Made by a program: the position numbers and the translations under genes | The notes under the pieces: generated by a model | Told to the model about the DNA's origin: nothing | Database searches by the model: none | What the model saw: only the letters and a program-made list of their open reading frames with translations | Shown here: positions 5,482 to 15,300 of the stretch, piece by piece | Layout of the letters: each line of letters opens with the position of its first letter | How positions within the stretch are numbered: position 1 is the first letter of the stretch | NCBI GenBank assembly: GCA_022508425.1 | Contig: JAFLVF010000009.1 | Coordinates: forward strand, 1 to 36,592 | DNA: 36,592 bases | Direction: 5' to 3' | DNA from: Clostridiales bacterium | GTDB taxonomy: Bacteria > Bacillota > Clostridia > Christensenellales > Pumilibacteraceae

Positions 5482-8070
5482 CTATAGCACTGTATCGATC
5501 TTGATAGACGTCACTTGGCCGTTGTTGTCCAGCGTAAATGTGAAGCGGTACGTGCCAGTCTTGGTACAAGTCAAATCGTTGCTTAACATCGCCTTGGTTA
5601 TCGCGCCGTCGGTATTGTTGGCGGTGACTTGGAAGAACGAAGCCCAACACACCTGCTTGGAACGGGAGTGCAAAGTTGTCCTGATACCGAAATCAAGCCC
5701 CTCTGTAAGTGCAAAGTCAAACGTGATTGTACCCGCCGTTCTGTTGTATGCGGCAATTCTGTTCTCCCAAGACGCAGTGAACGAACCGTGGATGTAAATA
5801 TCGTACGCCAGCTTGATGTTCGCCGCTTCGCCGTGGCGTACAAAAGTCAGCCTCCTCGTGGATTCGTTCAGCGTAATGGTGTAGTTTCCGCTGGTAACGA
5901 CAACGATATTATTGTCGTTCTTGCCGTCAAGCTCGTTACTGCTTGTAAAGTATTTGGTGCTGCCGATATTGCCGTCGAGGTTTTGATAATTGTACTCGCC
6001 CGTCCACCCGTTGCCGGCCTTGAGTATCTTGAACTGGTTGCCCTCGTACAAATCGACCGTAATCGAGTATATGCCGTCGCCCATTTTTCTAAGGTGCACG
6101 TTGTCGGGTATCAAGCTGACGCTCGCAATGGTTTCCCATCCAAGCTCCAGCGCCGCGGCGGCGCCCACCATGTAGTACGGAGAACTGTCTACCAATTCGC
6201 CGGTGTCCGGAAGATTGCCTGTCGAGTTGCCGTCAATCCACAAATCCTTGTAGTCGATGCTTGACGTATCCGTAGTGCCGTAATTGTAATAGATTGTATA
6301 TGTTCCTGCGGCAACGATAATATTCTTTCTGTCCAAAGACAGCTGGGCCTTGACCGTAGGCTCCATTCTGAAATGGGCGATATCGACGGTCTTGCCGCCG
6401 AGCACTATCGTCATCTCCGTCGTGCCGCCCGAGCCTATTACAACGTCTTTGGCCATAACTTCAGGCTTGGCTATATTTTGAGTGATGGGTTTTATCTTGG
6501 TTGTTCCGACATAAATTCCGTCGTTATCTCGGATATCCGCCCTCTTGATTTCCTGAATGTAAACGATGTTGGAGGAATATCTGTAGAGAACGTTTATTAT
6601 CGAACCGGATATGTCCGCGCCGTTTGCAAGCCTAAGCATCTTGTCGGGAGTCAACACTACCTTGTCCGTGCTGTACTCGTCGCGCGTAATATTGACAATC
6701 AGTTCGCCGTTGTACCAGAATTCGAGCGCGACGTCCTCTCCTCTGAAGTCTATATCGTACGCCCAGATGTCTCCTGCGCTCGGGGGGTTGAACTTTCCTC
6801 TCAGTTCGCCGTCCATCCAGATTCCGTCGCCTCTTATGATAGCCGTATCGTAATGTGCGTGCAACGTTCTTGCGCCCGGAGTTCCTGTAAACACATAGTT
6901 CGTGTCCACTTTCTCGCCGCCATCTTTCTCGGTGTACCAACCGACAAACATAAATCCCGCCGGAGCGAACGGCCTGTACGGCATTCTTTCAAGCTTCTTG
7001 CCGACGGTCATCATTACCGTCGCTTCGGAGAGCGTGCCTTTGCCGGCGTCGAATGACACTATGAATTCCACCAACAGATACTGCGCGTAAATTATTTCGA
7101 TATTAGAGTAGTCGGTATCGGCATCCACTTGAACGCCGCCCGTTTTCTCGGTAAACCAGCCGACAAACTCGTACCCCACAGGGGGCGTGGGCGTAGGCAA
7201 CTCGCCCAGCTTCGCGTCGGTTGTAAACATTTCCTCGATATCGCCGGCTATAGTGCCGCCGTTGGCGTCTATCGTAACAATGTACTCTCCCTCTTCCAAA
7301 TAGAGCGCATATATAGTACAATCCGAGCTGAACACCGTGTTCGATTTGACTCGTTTGCCGCCCGTCTTTTGAGTGTACCAGGCCACAAAGGTTTTGTCCG
7401 TGGGCACCCCTGTGGGTGTAGGGAGCGCTCCCGACAATTTACCGTTAACGGTAAGGCGTGATTCCTCGTTGATTGTGCCGACGCCCGCATCAAACGTAAT
7501 CAAGTATTCCTGAATATAATGGGCGTACACTGTCACTTCTCTCGTTTCGCCGGTAAACTCGTAGCTTGTATCCACTCTCTCGCCGACCGTCTTCTCGGTG
7601 TACCAGCCGACAAACGTGCAGTTGTTAGGCGGAGTGGGATCGGCGGGCAACGCCAAAAGCCTGCCGTCCACCGTTTCCATGTTCTCCGTGCCCGCGGCAA
7701 GCGTGCCGCCGTTTCCGTCAAACGTAACGTAATACTCTGTCGATTGAGTTTCGCCCCATTTCGCGTGAATGATACAGCTGAACGAATACGTGTAGTCTAC
7801 CGTAAGCCTTTCGCCGTTAAACACCGACGAGAGATACCAGCCGAGGAACTCGGTGTTCTCCTTGTACGGCGTGGGAAGTGACGCGAGCTTTCCGTCCGTC
7901 GTCTCCGCCGACGTCGGGCTGACGGTGCCGCCGTTGGCGTTGAAAGTTATTTGATACACGCCGTCGCCTGACGAGGATGACTTGTTAGAGCATGCCGAAA
8001 GCAAGCCGCAACAAGTAGTAGCAAGCAGCACAACGACCAGAATGATTGCCGTCAACTTTCTTATCTTCAT
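5482..8070 (-). CDS. InlB-repeat surface lipoprotein with C-terminal starch-binding-like domains
   Basis: An 862-residue lipoprotein. The signal peptide is Lys/Arg then a hydrophobic core, with lipobox LLSAC and the lipidated Cys at residue 27. Five Listeria-Bacteroides/InlB B-type repeats follow at about residues 39-105, 112-186, 188-258, 262-332 and 335-408. Each has the ITFDANGGT...GWYTEKTGG...YAHY pattern. Residues 410-640 contain unassigned beta-rich segments. About 650-740 (DGIYSITVDLYEGNQFKIL...SGNYTITLN) resembles the SusE/SusF or CBM-type starch-binding sandwich. A last beta domain (755-862) ends the protein. InlB repeats are adhesion or spacer modules. The start has a GAGGA site. 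No convincing promoter is seen in the 92-nt gap before it, so it is probably co-transcribed with the genes upstream. The ligand is not known. Confidence 0.85.
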   Translation of the reverse strand: MKIRKLTAIILVVVLLATTCCGLLSACSNKSSSSGDGVYQITFNANGGTVSPTSAETTDGKLASLPTPYKENTEFLGWYLSSVFNGERLTVDYTYSFSCIIHAKWGETQSTEYYVTFDGNGGTLAAGTENMETVDGRLLALPADPTPPNNCTFVGWYTEKTVGERVDTSYEFTGETREVTVYAHYIQEYLITFDAGVGTINEESRLTVNGKLSGALPTPTGVPTDKTFVAWYTQKTGGKRVKSNTVFSSDCTIYALYLEEGEYIVTIDANGGTIAGDIEEMFTTDAKLGELPTPTPPVGYEFVGWFTEKTGGVQVDADTDYSNIEIIYAQYLLVEFIVSFDAGKGTLSEATVMMTVGKKLERMPYRPFAPAGFMFVGWYTEKDGGEKVDTNYVFTGTPGARTLHAHYDTAIIRGDGIWMDGELRGKFNPPSAGDIWAYDIDFRGEDVALEFWYNGELIVNITRDEYSTDKVVLTPDKMLRLANGADISGSIINVLYRYSSNIVYIQEIKRADIRDNDGIYVGTTKIKPITQNIAKPEVMAKDVVIGSGGTTEMTIVLGGKTVDIAHFRMEPTVKAQLSLDRKNIIVAAGTYTIYYNYGTTDTSSIDYKDLWIDGNSTGNLPDTGELVDSSPYYMVGAAAALELGWETIASVSLIPDNVHLRKMGDGIYSITVDLYEGNQFKILKAGNGWTGEYNYQNLDGNIGSTKYFTSSNELDGKNDNNIVVVTSGNYTITLNESTRRLTFVRHGEAANIKLAYDIYIHGSFTASWENRIAAYNRTAGTITFDFALTEGLDFGIRTTLHSRSKQVCWASFFQVTANNTDGAITKAMLSNDLTCTKTGTYRFTFTLDNNGQVTSIKIDTVL
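6847..7956 (-). repeat. Array of five InlB/Listeria-Bacteroides repeats (coding)
   Basis: Five units of about 70 codons within the 862-residue lipoprotein gene. They share the G-W-Y/F-T-E/Q-K-T/D-x-G-x-x-V core and a Y-A-x-Y end. Units differ enough that they are diverged copies and not recent duplications. Confidence 0.85.
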
Positions 8071-8162
8071 CTTTTCCTCGCCATATATTATTCGGGTGAG
8101 CGAGCGCCAATCTTTGCATACATATCGGCGCTTGCGAAAAATGTTGTCGATACGGGATAATT

Positions 8163-8396
8163 TTATTTCTTATTCAGCCCTTCGAGCTCGGCATAGAGCC
8201 CGCGCAGCCTATCGCGCGCTTGATCGATAAGCGACGAAAACGTGGTGAAATACTGCTCGTCTTCGGGCAAAGGTTTTGTGCCCGCAAGCATTGCGCGCAT
8301 AATAGCTTTTTGCGAACGCTCGCACTTCTTCTCATATGCTTGGATTTCGAGCTCGCAGTCTTCTATAGCCTTTTTGATTTGACTTTTCTTAGACAT
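8163..8396 (-). CDS. Small coiled-coil protein, 77 residues, paralogue of the gene at 4724-4954
   Basis: A 77-residue charged protein predicted to be two helices around a central GTKPLPEDEQYF turn. It aligns without gaps to the 76-residue protein at 4724-4954 (about 29% identity by hand count). No known family is recognised. The ribosome site GGAGGAGG is strong. It starts 23 nt after the stop of the membrane protein at 8420-9322 and is surely in the same operon as that gene and the giant surface-protein gene. Recurrence beside two different membrane segments suggests it is a cytoplasmic partner of a membrane protein. That is inference. Confidence 0.8.
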   Translation of the reverse strand: MSKKSQIKKAIEDCELEIQAYEKKCERSQKAIMRAMLAGTKPLPEDEQYFTTFSSLIDQARDRLRGLYAELEGLNKK

Positions 8397-8419
8397 TCTA
8401 CTACCTCCTCCGACTCAGC

Positions 8420-9322
8420 CTACGCATTTACATTGTTGTCGTTTGTCGCGGCCGCTTCCGCTTGCGCCGTCTTATCCACTTCTTCTATCTTAAACGTGCG
8501 CGTGGTGCCCGACACAATGCGCTTGACAAGCCCGCGCTGCATAAACGCCATGTCGCCCTCGTAAGGAATGAAGAAGTCCTGCGCCTCGTAGTGAGAATTT
8601 TTGTAAACTTTCAACTCCTTCATCATGCCCGCAATCATCTCCTTGGCGTACTTGACTCGACGCGGGTTCTTGATGCGGTACATCGTGGGCGTATCCGCCA
8701 TGCTGGCGATATTGGAAATATCGTCAACAGAGAATTTCGTTCCGTTGTAGCCCGCAGGCTCGACGGCAAGCAACAAGCTCAACGTTTTGCCGCGCACAAT
8801 GAGCTTGGCGATGACCATGCGGCCGACGCGGTATGTTTCGCGCTTCCAGCTCATGCGGTCCTTGACCTTTTCGTACGAAAGCAATTCGTTCTTCAGCTCC
8901 GAATACCATTCCTTGGATTCGCGGCTCAACTGGGAAAGCTTGGCGGTAAGACTGCGGTTGTATCTGACGCGCTCCGTACCCTCGGTAACATATGTGGGCG
9001 TGTCGTCGTCCTCCTCGTCATCGTCCAGCTCGGGCTCGGGCTCCGGTTCGAGCTCGGGCTCGGACTCAGACTCGACCTTCACCGCGTCGGGCGGAACGTC
9101 GCCCTCCGTCGCCTCGCCTTCCGCTACGCCGGTGTCTGCCGAAACGGCCGGCTGCTGCGCGTGGTCCTGTGTATTATAGTTCTGCGTAGGCGCCATTACT
9201 ACCTTGACGACGGGCGCGCGCTTGCGCAAAGCGATTATGAACACAATGCCAAGCACCGCCAAAAGTACGACAAAAACGATCAGAACGACCATTAATATCA
9301 AAAGCATGGTTTTGTTATCCAT
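8420..9322 (-). CDS. Single-pass membrane protein with acidic linker and conserved uncharacterised domain
   Basis: A 300-residue protein with one membrane segment (about 5-31) followed by LRKR, which predicts a cytoplasmic C-terminus. An extremely acidic Glu/Pro/Asp linker follows (about 84-107, SESEPELEPEPEP then DDDEEDDD). The folded domain at about 119-240 has YNRSLTAKLSQ, YSELKNELLSYEKVKDRMSWKRE and RGKTLSLLLAVEPAGYNGTKF. Its pattern matches hypothetical proteins I associate with Clostridia, but I know no function or name for it. The start is 9322: its AGGAGG site sits 10 nt upstream, inside the last codons of the giant gene. The upstream TTG in frame would place that site within the coding region. 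It overlaps the giant gene by 8 nt (ATGGATAA), implying translational coupling. Confidence 0.82.
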   Translation of the reverse strand: MDNKTMLLILMVVLIVFVVLLAVLGIVFIIALRKRAPVVKVVMAPTQNYNTQDHAQQPAVSADTGVAEGEATEGDVPPDAVKVESESEPELEPEPEPELDDDEEDDDTPTYVTEGTERVRYNRSLTAKLSQLSRESKEWYSELKNELLSYEKVKDRMSWKRETYRVGRMVIAKLIVRGKTLSLLLAVEPAGYNGTKFSVDDISNIASMADTPTMYRIKNPRRVKYAKEMIAGMMKELKVYKNSHYEAQDFFIPYEGDMAFMQRGLVKRIVSGTTRTFKIEEVDKTAQAEAAATNDNNVNA

Positions 9323-12300
9323 TTTCCTTATACCTCCTAATAGCAAAGATGATTACGACGACTGCGAACGCGCAGGCGACTACTCCTAAAATAATATCTA
9401 TCAGCATGAACGTGTTGTCAAACGCCGGCGCTATAGTAAACTCGTAACGCGCCTCCAGCGTTTCGTAACCGTCAAGCTCTACCCGTGCAATCATGATATA
9501 GCGACCGGCGGCCGTGGGTCTGTCGGTTAGGAAGATGTCCGGCCTGTCTTTGTTAATATAGATGTACGTAATTTCGCCGTACGTGGCGTCGCCTATGGGA
9601 TTGGGGCTGTTGCCGCTGAATTCCTCAGACCAGCTCTCGATGCTCGGCGACGAATCCCCGACCCAAGAGTTTTTGGAAAGCGCGACCTCGAACATCATTT
9701 CGCTTGTAATCGTCTGCGTATACCGCGCGCTTGCATAAGCCACGACAATATACTTGCCTGCGACGGTGGGAATCTGCGAGCCCAAATCTCTGCGCGTCAA
9801 TGCGTCGAGATATCTGTATGTAATCTTGACGGTGTCGTCGCCTGTCAGGTTTGTTCTCGCCGTAGGTCCGGCCCACTTCGCTCTCTCGCCGAGATACAGG
9901 ACGGACGAAATGCGCACGCTCTGATCCCATGCGATGACGCGGTCGCGTATGGTGAACATGATTCGGCTTGAATGATTGACGCCGAGATAATCGTTGCTGT
10001 TAGATTCGTTTTCCGCATAGGACAGCATGAAGTACGTGCCGGGTGCGGTGGGAATATAGAATATCCGCGCATATTTTCTGCTGTTGTCGACAGTGAACGA
10101 ATCTTCGCCTTTTTCAACTTTCTCTTTTAGCTGATACTCGTCGTTCTCGTACACGGCCTTGTAGAACTCGAAGTACGGCAATCCGCGGAAAGGCAACCCT
10201 GTGGGCATGACGACCGTTTCATCGATGTTGGCCGTCCAGCCTTCTATGCTGGGCACCGTTACCCAGAAGTTTTGATCGCTGTTGACGAACACTTGGAACT
10301 CTATAATTTCCTCTAATCCGCCGTACTGATCGGGTATGCCGTTGACCGTAACCGTCATTTTGTACCAACCGACTTTGGCGTCGGCGAGTCTGTCGTAGGT
10401 CTCTTCCACGCCGGTGTATCGGTAGAACATTTCGCCCGTATCCTTATGCCTGATCACAATATTAGGCTTACCGTAGAGGGCTGTTGCCGTCGGCGCATTC
10501 ACGTCGTCGTTGTAGCTGCCGAAATACCAAGCGGTAATCTTAGGCGTTTCCACCCAAGCGTTTTTAGCCTCGGTGACAATGAACGATGTTTCGTACTCAA
10601 ACGCATCGTAGTTGTCTCTTGCAGCTACGTACAAACGCAACGTGTACGTGCCTTGCGTCAGCTTGTTGAGCTCGGCGGCGATCTCCGGCTCTACGTATTT
10701 GTCCTGTGCAAAGCTGCCGGTGTGAATACCTTTGCCTCCTACGTCGTTAAAGAGCTGGAATTTTCGGAACAGCGCCGCCCCGCCTTCATGACCTTCTCTA
10801 ACCTCGAATCTGACTTCGCCGAGCGATACGGGCGTGCCCGTAAACAGGTTGTTTTTCTCGTCGTAGTTGTTCCACGCCCAATCGGTGACGCCGGGCGACG
10901 CGGAGAACTCCCTGTTGGTCACAGGAGAAATAGTAAAGAATACGGTCTTGGTCAAAGCCTTGTAATTGTCGGTACCGACGACTGAGAACACCGCCTTGTA
11001 ATCGCCGACGGTGGAGGGCATTGCCGTCCAATTCTCGCTGCCGTTTTCGGTGCTGTAGGTTACCGTAGCGTTACCGAAATAGGGCGCGTAATTGACGACG
11101 ATGTTAGAGCCGTACACCCAACCGTTTGATACGTCTTGCGTACCCATGAAGAACGCGGGGGCGGTCGTCCACCTGTTGGTCGCTTGCTCGACTTTGAAGT
11201 TAACCGTCTTGGCAGTGTCGCCGCTGAGCGATTTGTAATTGGTCTGTTCGTTGACGGTGGCCGTTATTGTATACTCGCCCACTCCCAGCCTGCATAGCTC
11301 GCTTATAAGCGCGGCTCTGTCATTTGTATTGATATTCTTCCCGTCGGTGCCCGTTACGAAAGCGACTATGACGGTAAACTCGGGAGTAATCCCGCCTTTT
11401 TTGTACACAGCAATAGATACGGAATCGCCTTGCTTGGCAATGGGTAAAATCAAGTGAGTGTCTATATCTCTTGCGAACTCGCTCCATATCCAATTTGATA
11501 TAATCAAGTCTACACCGTCGCCGGATTCGTTCTCCAGCCATTCGTTGTTTGCTTTTTCGATTACGAGACTTACCCAGCTCTCAAGACCGCTGTACTTATA
11601 GTCGGCGTCGACGGTAGCATAGATAAAATACGTTCCGGCGCTCAAGCCCTTGATATAATTGCCGAGGTTGGAGTACGAAACGATCTCGTACTGTGATACA
11701 GCGCCGCCTATTCCTACCAATCCGACTCTGACGACCATCTTGTCGCCGTTGTATTCGGCCCCGAACTTGATGACGGGAGCAGTCTCGCTGCCGTAAGTCC
11801 AAGAAATCGGCACGGCGCTGTCGCGGTCTGCTCCGCCCGAGTTTTCGTTTTGCTTCCAGCTGTTCGCCTTTACGCTTATTATTATAGTAAGAGTGTATGT
11901 AAGCGCTGCGTGATTGTCGTCGCCGTCGATTTCCGCAGTCACGACGTACGTATCTGCTTCACACTTTTTGAGCTCGGCCAACAACGCCGACCAAGAACCG
12001 CCCGAATACAGCGAACCGGACGCATTACTGGCTCTGAGCGTGTAGACGGCAGTCTTACCCCAAGAAGCGGAACCCAATTTCGGCTCCGGCAGGTCGCCGC
12101 TGTAATCGTAGTCGTACGGCTTGTTGATTGTGGTTTTGTCGGTACTATCGGTCGTGTTGTCCCATTTGGGCGCTATCTTGTCGACTTGAATCGTGCGAGT
12201 AATGTTCTGAGGTGCGCTGTAATTAACTGTTTTGGCAATAGCAAAAGTTATTGTATATTCACCTGCGCCCCATTTCGCCATATCCTCTATCAAGGCGGCG

Positions 12301-15300
12301 TATACGCGCTCTGCAAGCGACCTTGTATCCGTCTCGAGTTGAGACATTCCCTCAGGATCTTTATAATCCTCCGCGCGGAACGTTCTGAATACGCTACCGC
12401 CCTTTGTAATTGTGTAAACTATAGTATCGTCGCCGAAATTGGCCTTAGGTCTCTTCAGCTTTTCCGCGTCAAACGAGCCGTAAGTCCATGAGGTGCTGGC
12501 AAACAACGTGCTTTCGTCCCATAGGGTGACGGAAGGATCTATGTTGACATATATATAATCGATTACGGTTGCATAGTTCTCACACGTCACGGTATATTCC
12601 ACAATATACTCTTTTTCGCTGGCGTCTCTTGAACGAAGGTCTTTTAACATTTCTTCGAAATCGGTGTACACCTTAGACCACGTGGAGTCGAAGCCTATGC
12701 GGTAAGTAATAACCGCGCCATCCTGCGCAACCTCTATTTCGTTGAATATTTTCTTATCGTTATTTCCCCATTCCCATTTAATTCTGTTGCCGCTACCGCT
12801 ACCGTCGCCGGGTTTAACGGTAATATCGGGTTTGGCAAGCTTGACGTTGGCGCTTACGTTCTTTTCAATCGACGTAGCGCCCGTTGTGTCAACCGCAACA
12901 GCAACCACAATACTGTATCTGGCCACTTCAAGCGCCTTAAGAGCCGCGAAAAGCTCGCTGAAGTCGCCCTCTGCTTTTCCCGCTTTAACAGTCACGTCCA
13001 CCGTTATTGTGTGGAGAACGGCGGTGCCGAGTTTGACGGTGTAAATCAATCTGAAGCTGTTGATATCCTGATTGTTTTCGGTAGCGACAAGCACGTCGGT
13101 AATGTTGGAAAAATCGGGATCGGTGTTAGTCAGCTCCCATTCTATATCATCCGGTTCCCTCACCCATTTGATTTTCTGCGGATCGATATTAAAGTAAACG
13201 GGCGTAACAAGATCGTCGTAGTTTTCGTTGCCCTTTAACGTTACGACCATTGCATAGTATCCGGCAAGCGCGGACGAAATATCTGCTACATGACTGCCGT
13301 AATCCACGCTCGAAATGCCACTTTCAAGCTTCGCGCCGTAGTATGCGTACGTAATTTCGTTGCCCGTATCGACGGTGGCTTCGGGCGTATTGTGGGAAGA
13401 CGGAGTGTTGCCGAAAGTCCAATCGGGAATAGTGGGGGCTGTCTTCCAACTGTTTTGCGCCTTCTTTACGGTAAAGCGCAAATCCTGCGAAACCGCAGCG
13501 TAATCATCCGTCGCTATAACCTCCGCTCGCAGGTTGTAGCTACCGGCATTCAGTCCCATAAGCAACGAACCGTCATCGCCGCAAAGCTTACTTGTAAGAT
13601 CTTTCTTTGTCAAATTGATAAAACCGGGGACTTTGCCCGATGCCGAAACACCGCCGTCGCTGTCTACCGTGTAAACGGTGTACACAAACGTACCGTATCT
13701 GGCGGTGCCTTCGGTCAACAAAGTGTCCGGAAGGCTGTCATTATACGTCCATTCGGTTTGCATTGTAGCGCCTGTTTGCAAGCTGTTACCTGCCTGCGTA
13801 ATGTTAAGCAAAATGTTGACGCTCAAGCCGCTGTAGTTAGTGGTGCCGGTAAGACTTACCGTCAAAGTATAAGCGCCCGCATGCAGTTCGTTAAGCGTGT
13901 CTACCGTTGTTGCGGTAAGCTTGCCGTATTCGTCGATCTCCAAAGTCCACGTCGAATTTTCGACAGCCATCGACGTGTCGGAGGTCTTTATACCCTTTGT
14001 CAATACATAGGTTATCTTTTTGTCTTTGTCCTCGTTGAACACTGCGCCTGCGGCACGGAAATTATTGTTGTCGGTCTGGAAATTGTTGTACTGCCAACCG
14101 ACGAGAACGGGCGCCGGATTCCAGTTATTCTCCGCAATTGTCACATTGAATACCATTGACAGCCTAAGGTCGGCATAATCGTTCGTACCCTCCAGCTCCG
14201 CGACAAGCGTGTATGTGCCGACGGGGAGAGCTGTGAATTTGTCCGCATACGTGGTTTTCCCATCCTCGCCGGTGAGCGCCGTTATATCTGTAAAGTGGTC
14301 GTCCCACAGCTGTTCGGTAGTGCCGGTGCCTTTGTATAAGATATATTCCACTTTCTTCCCTTCGGTATTGCGCTCCGCTTTACCATTTTGGAAGTTTGTT
14401 TTTACGTCAAAGCCTTTGTACGCCCAGCCCGTCATGAACGGTGTTTGCGTCCAACCGTTGTCAACCTGCGCGACGCTGAAATATATCGACAACGACAGCG
14501 CGGAATAGTCGGCAGTACCCGTCACCTCCGCAACGAGCTTGTATTGAGCGGCGCCCAATGCTTTGAGCTTACTTCTGACGATGGACACGTCTGTGATGGG
14601 ATCATCACCCCACTGCTTGGTCGAGGTATTTTGTCCGTTCTTATTTTCTTCCTTAAACAAGGTGTACTGTATAACCGCACCTTTTTTGGGGAACGTTGCC
14701 CCGCCCGCGGTGAAGAGTCTTTCGTCGTAGCTGCCGAACGTCCAACCGATAACAGACGGCGTCGGATTCCAGGTGTTTTGTGCCTGAGTTACGTTAAACG
14801 TCATGTCCAACGACAGCTCGGCGTAATCGGTAGTTCCCGCGTAAGACGCGACGAGCCTATATTGACCGGCGCCCAAACCGCCGAGCGTGCTATTAACGGT
14901 TACGTCGTCGACAGGTCCCCACTGCTTGGTCGATGTGCTTTGTCCGTCTTTTTCTTCTTCTTTAAACAGAGTGTACTGTACCTTTACGCCGTCGGTGGTA
15001 AATGCTGCCTTGCCCGCGGTAAAGAGTTTTTCGTCGTAGCCGCCGAACGTCCAACCGATAACAGACGGCGTAGTATCCCAGGTGTTGTTCGCCTGCGAAA
15101 CGCGGAACGTCATGGAAAGCGTCATATCGGCATAGTCAACATTACCCTTCAAAAACGCGACCAGCGTGTACGTGCCGTAAGGAAGAGCCTTGAATTTGTC
15201 CGCATACGTGGTTTTTTCATCCTTGCCGGTGAGTGCCGTTATATCGGTAAAGTGAAACTCTTCCGTAGATGAGGATGTAATTTTATCGCCTTGGTACAGA

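Noticed and set aside
8110-8133. AGCGCC/GGCGCT inverted repeat between the 77-residue and 862-residue genes as a terminator
   Set aside because: The stem is only 6 bp with an 18-nt loop, and no U-run follows on either strand.
9010-9080. GC-rich repetitive tract as a microsatellite
   Set aside because: It encodes the Glu/Pro/Asp linker of the membrane protein in frame, with mixed codons.
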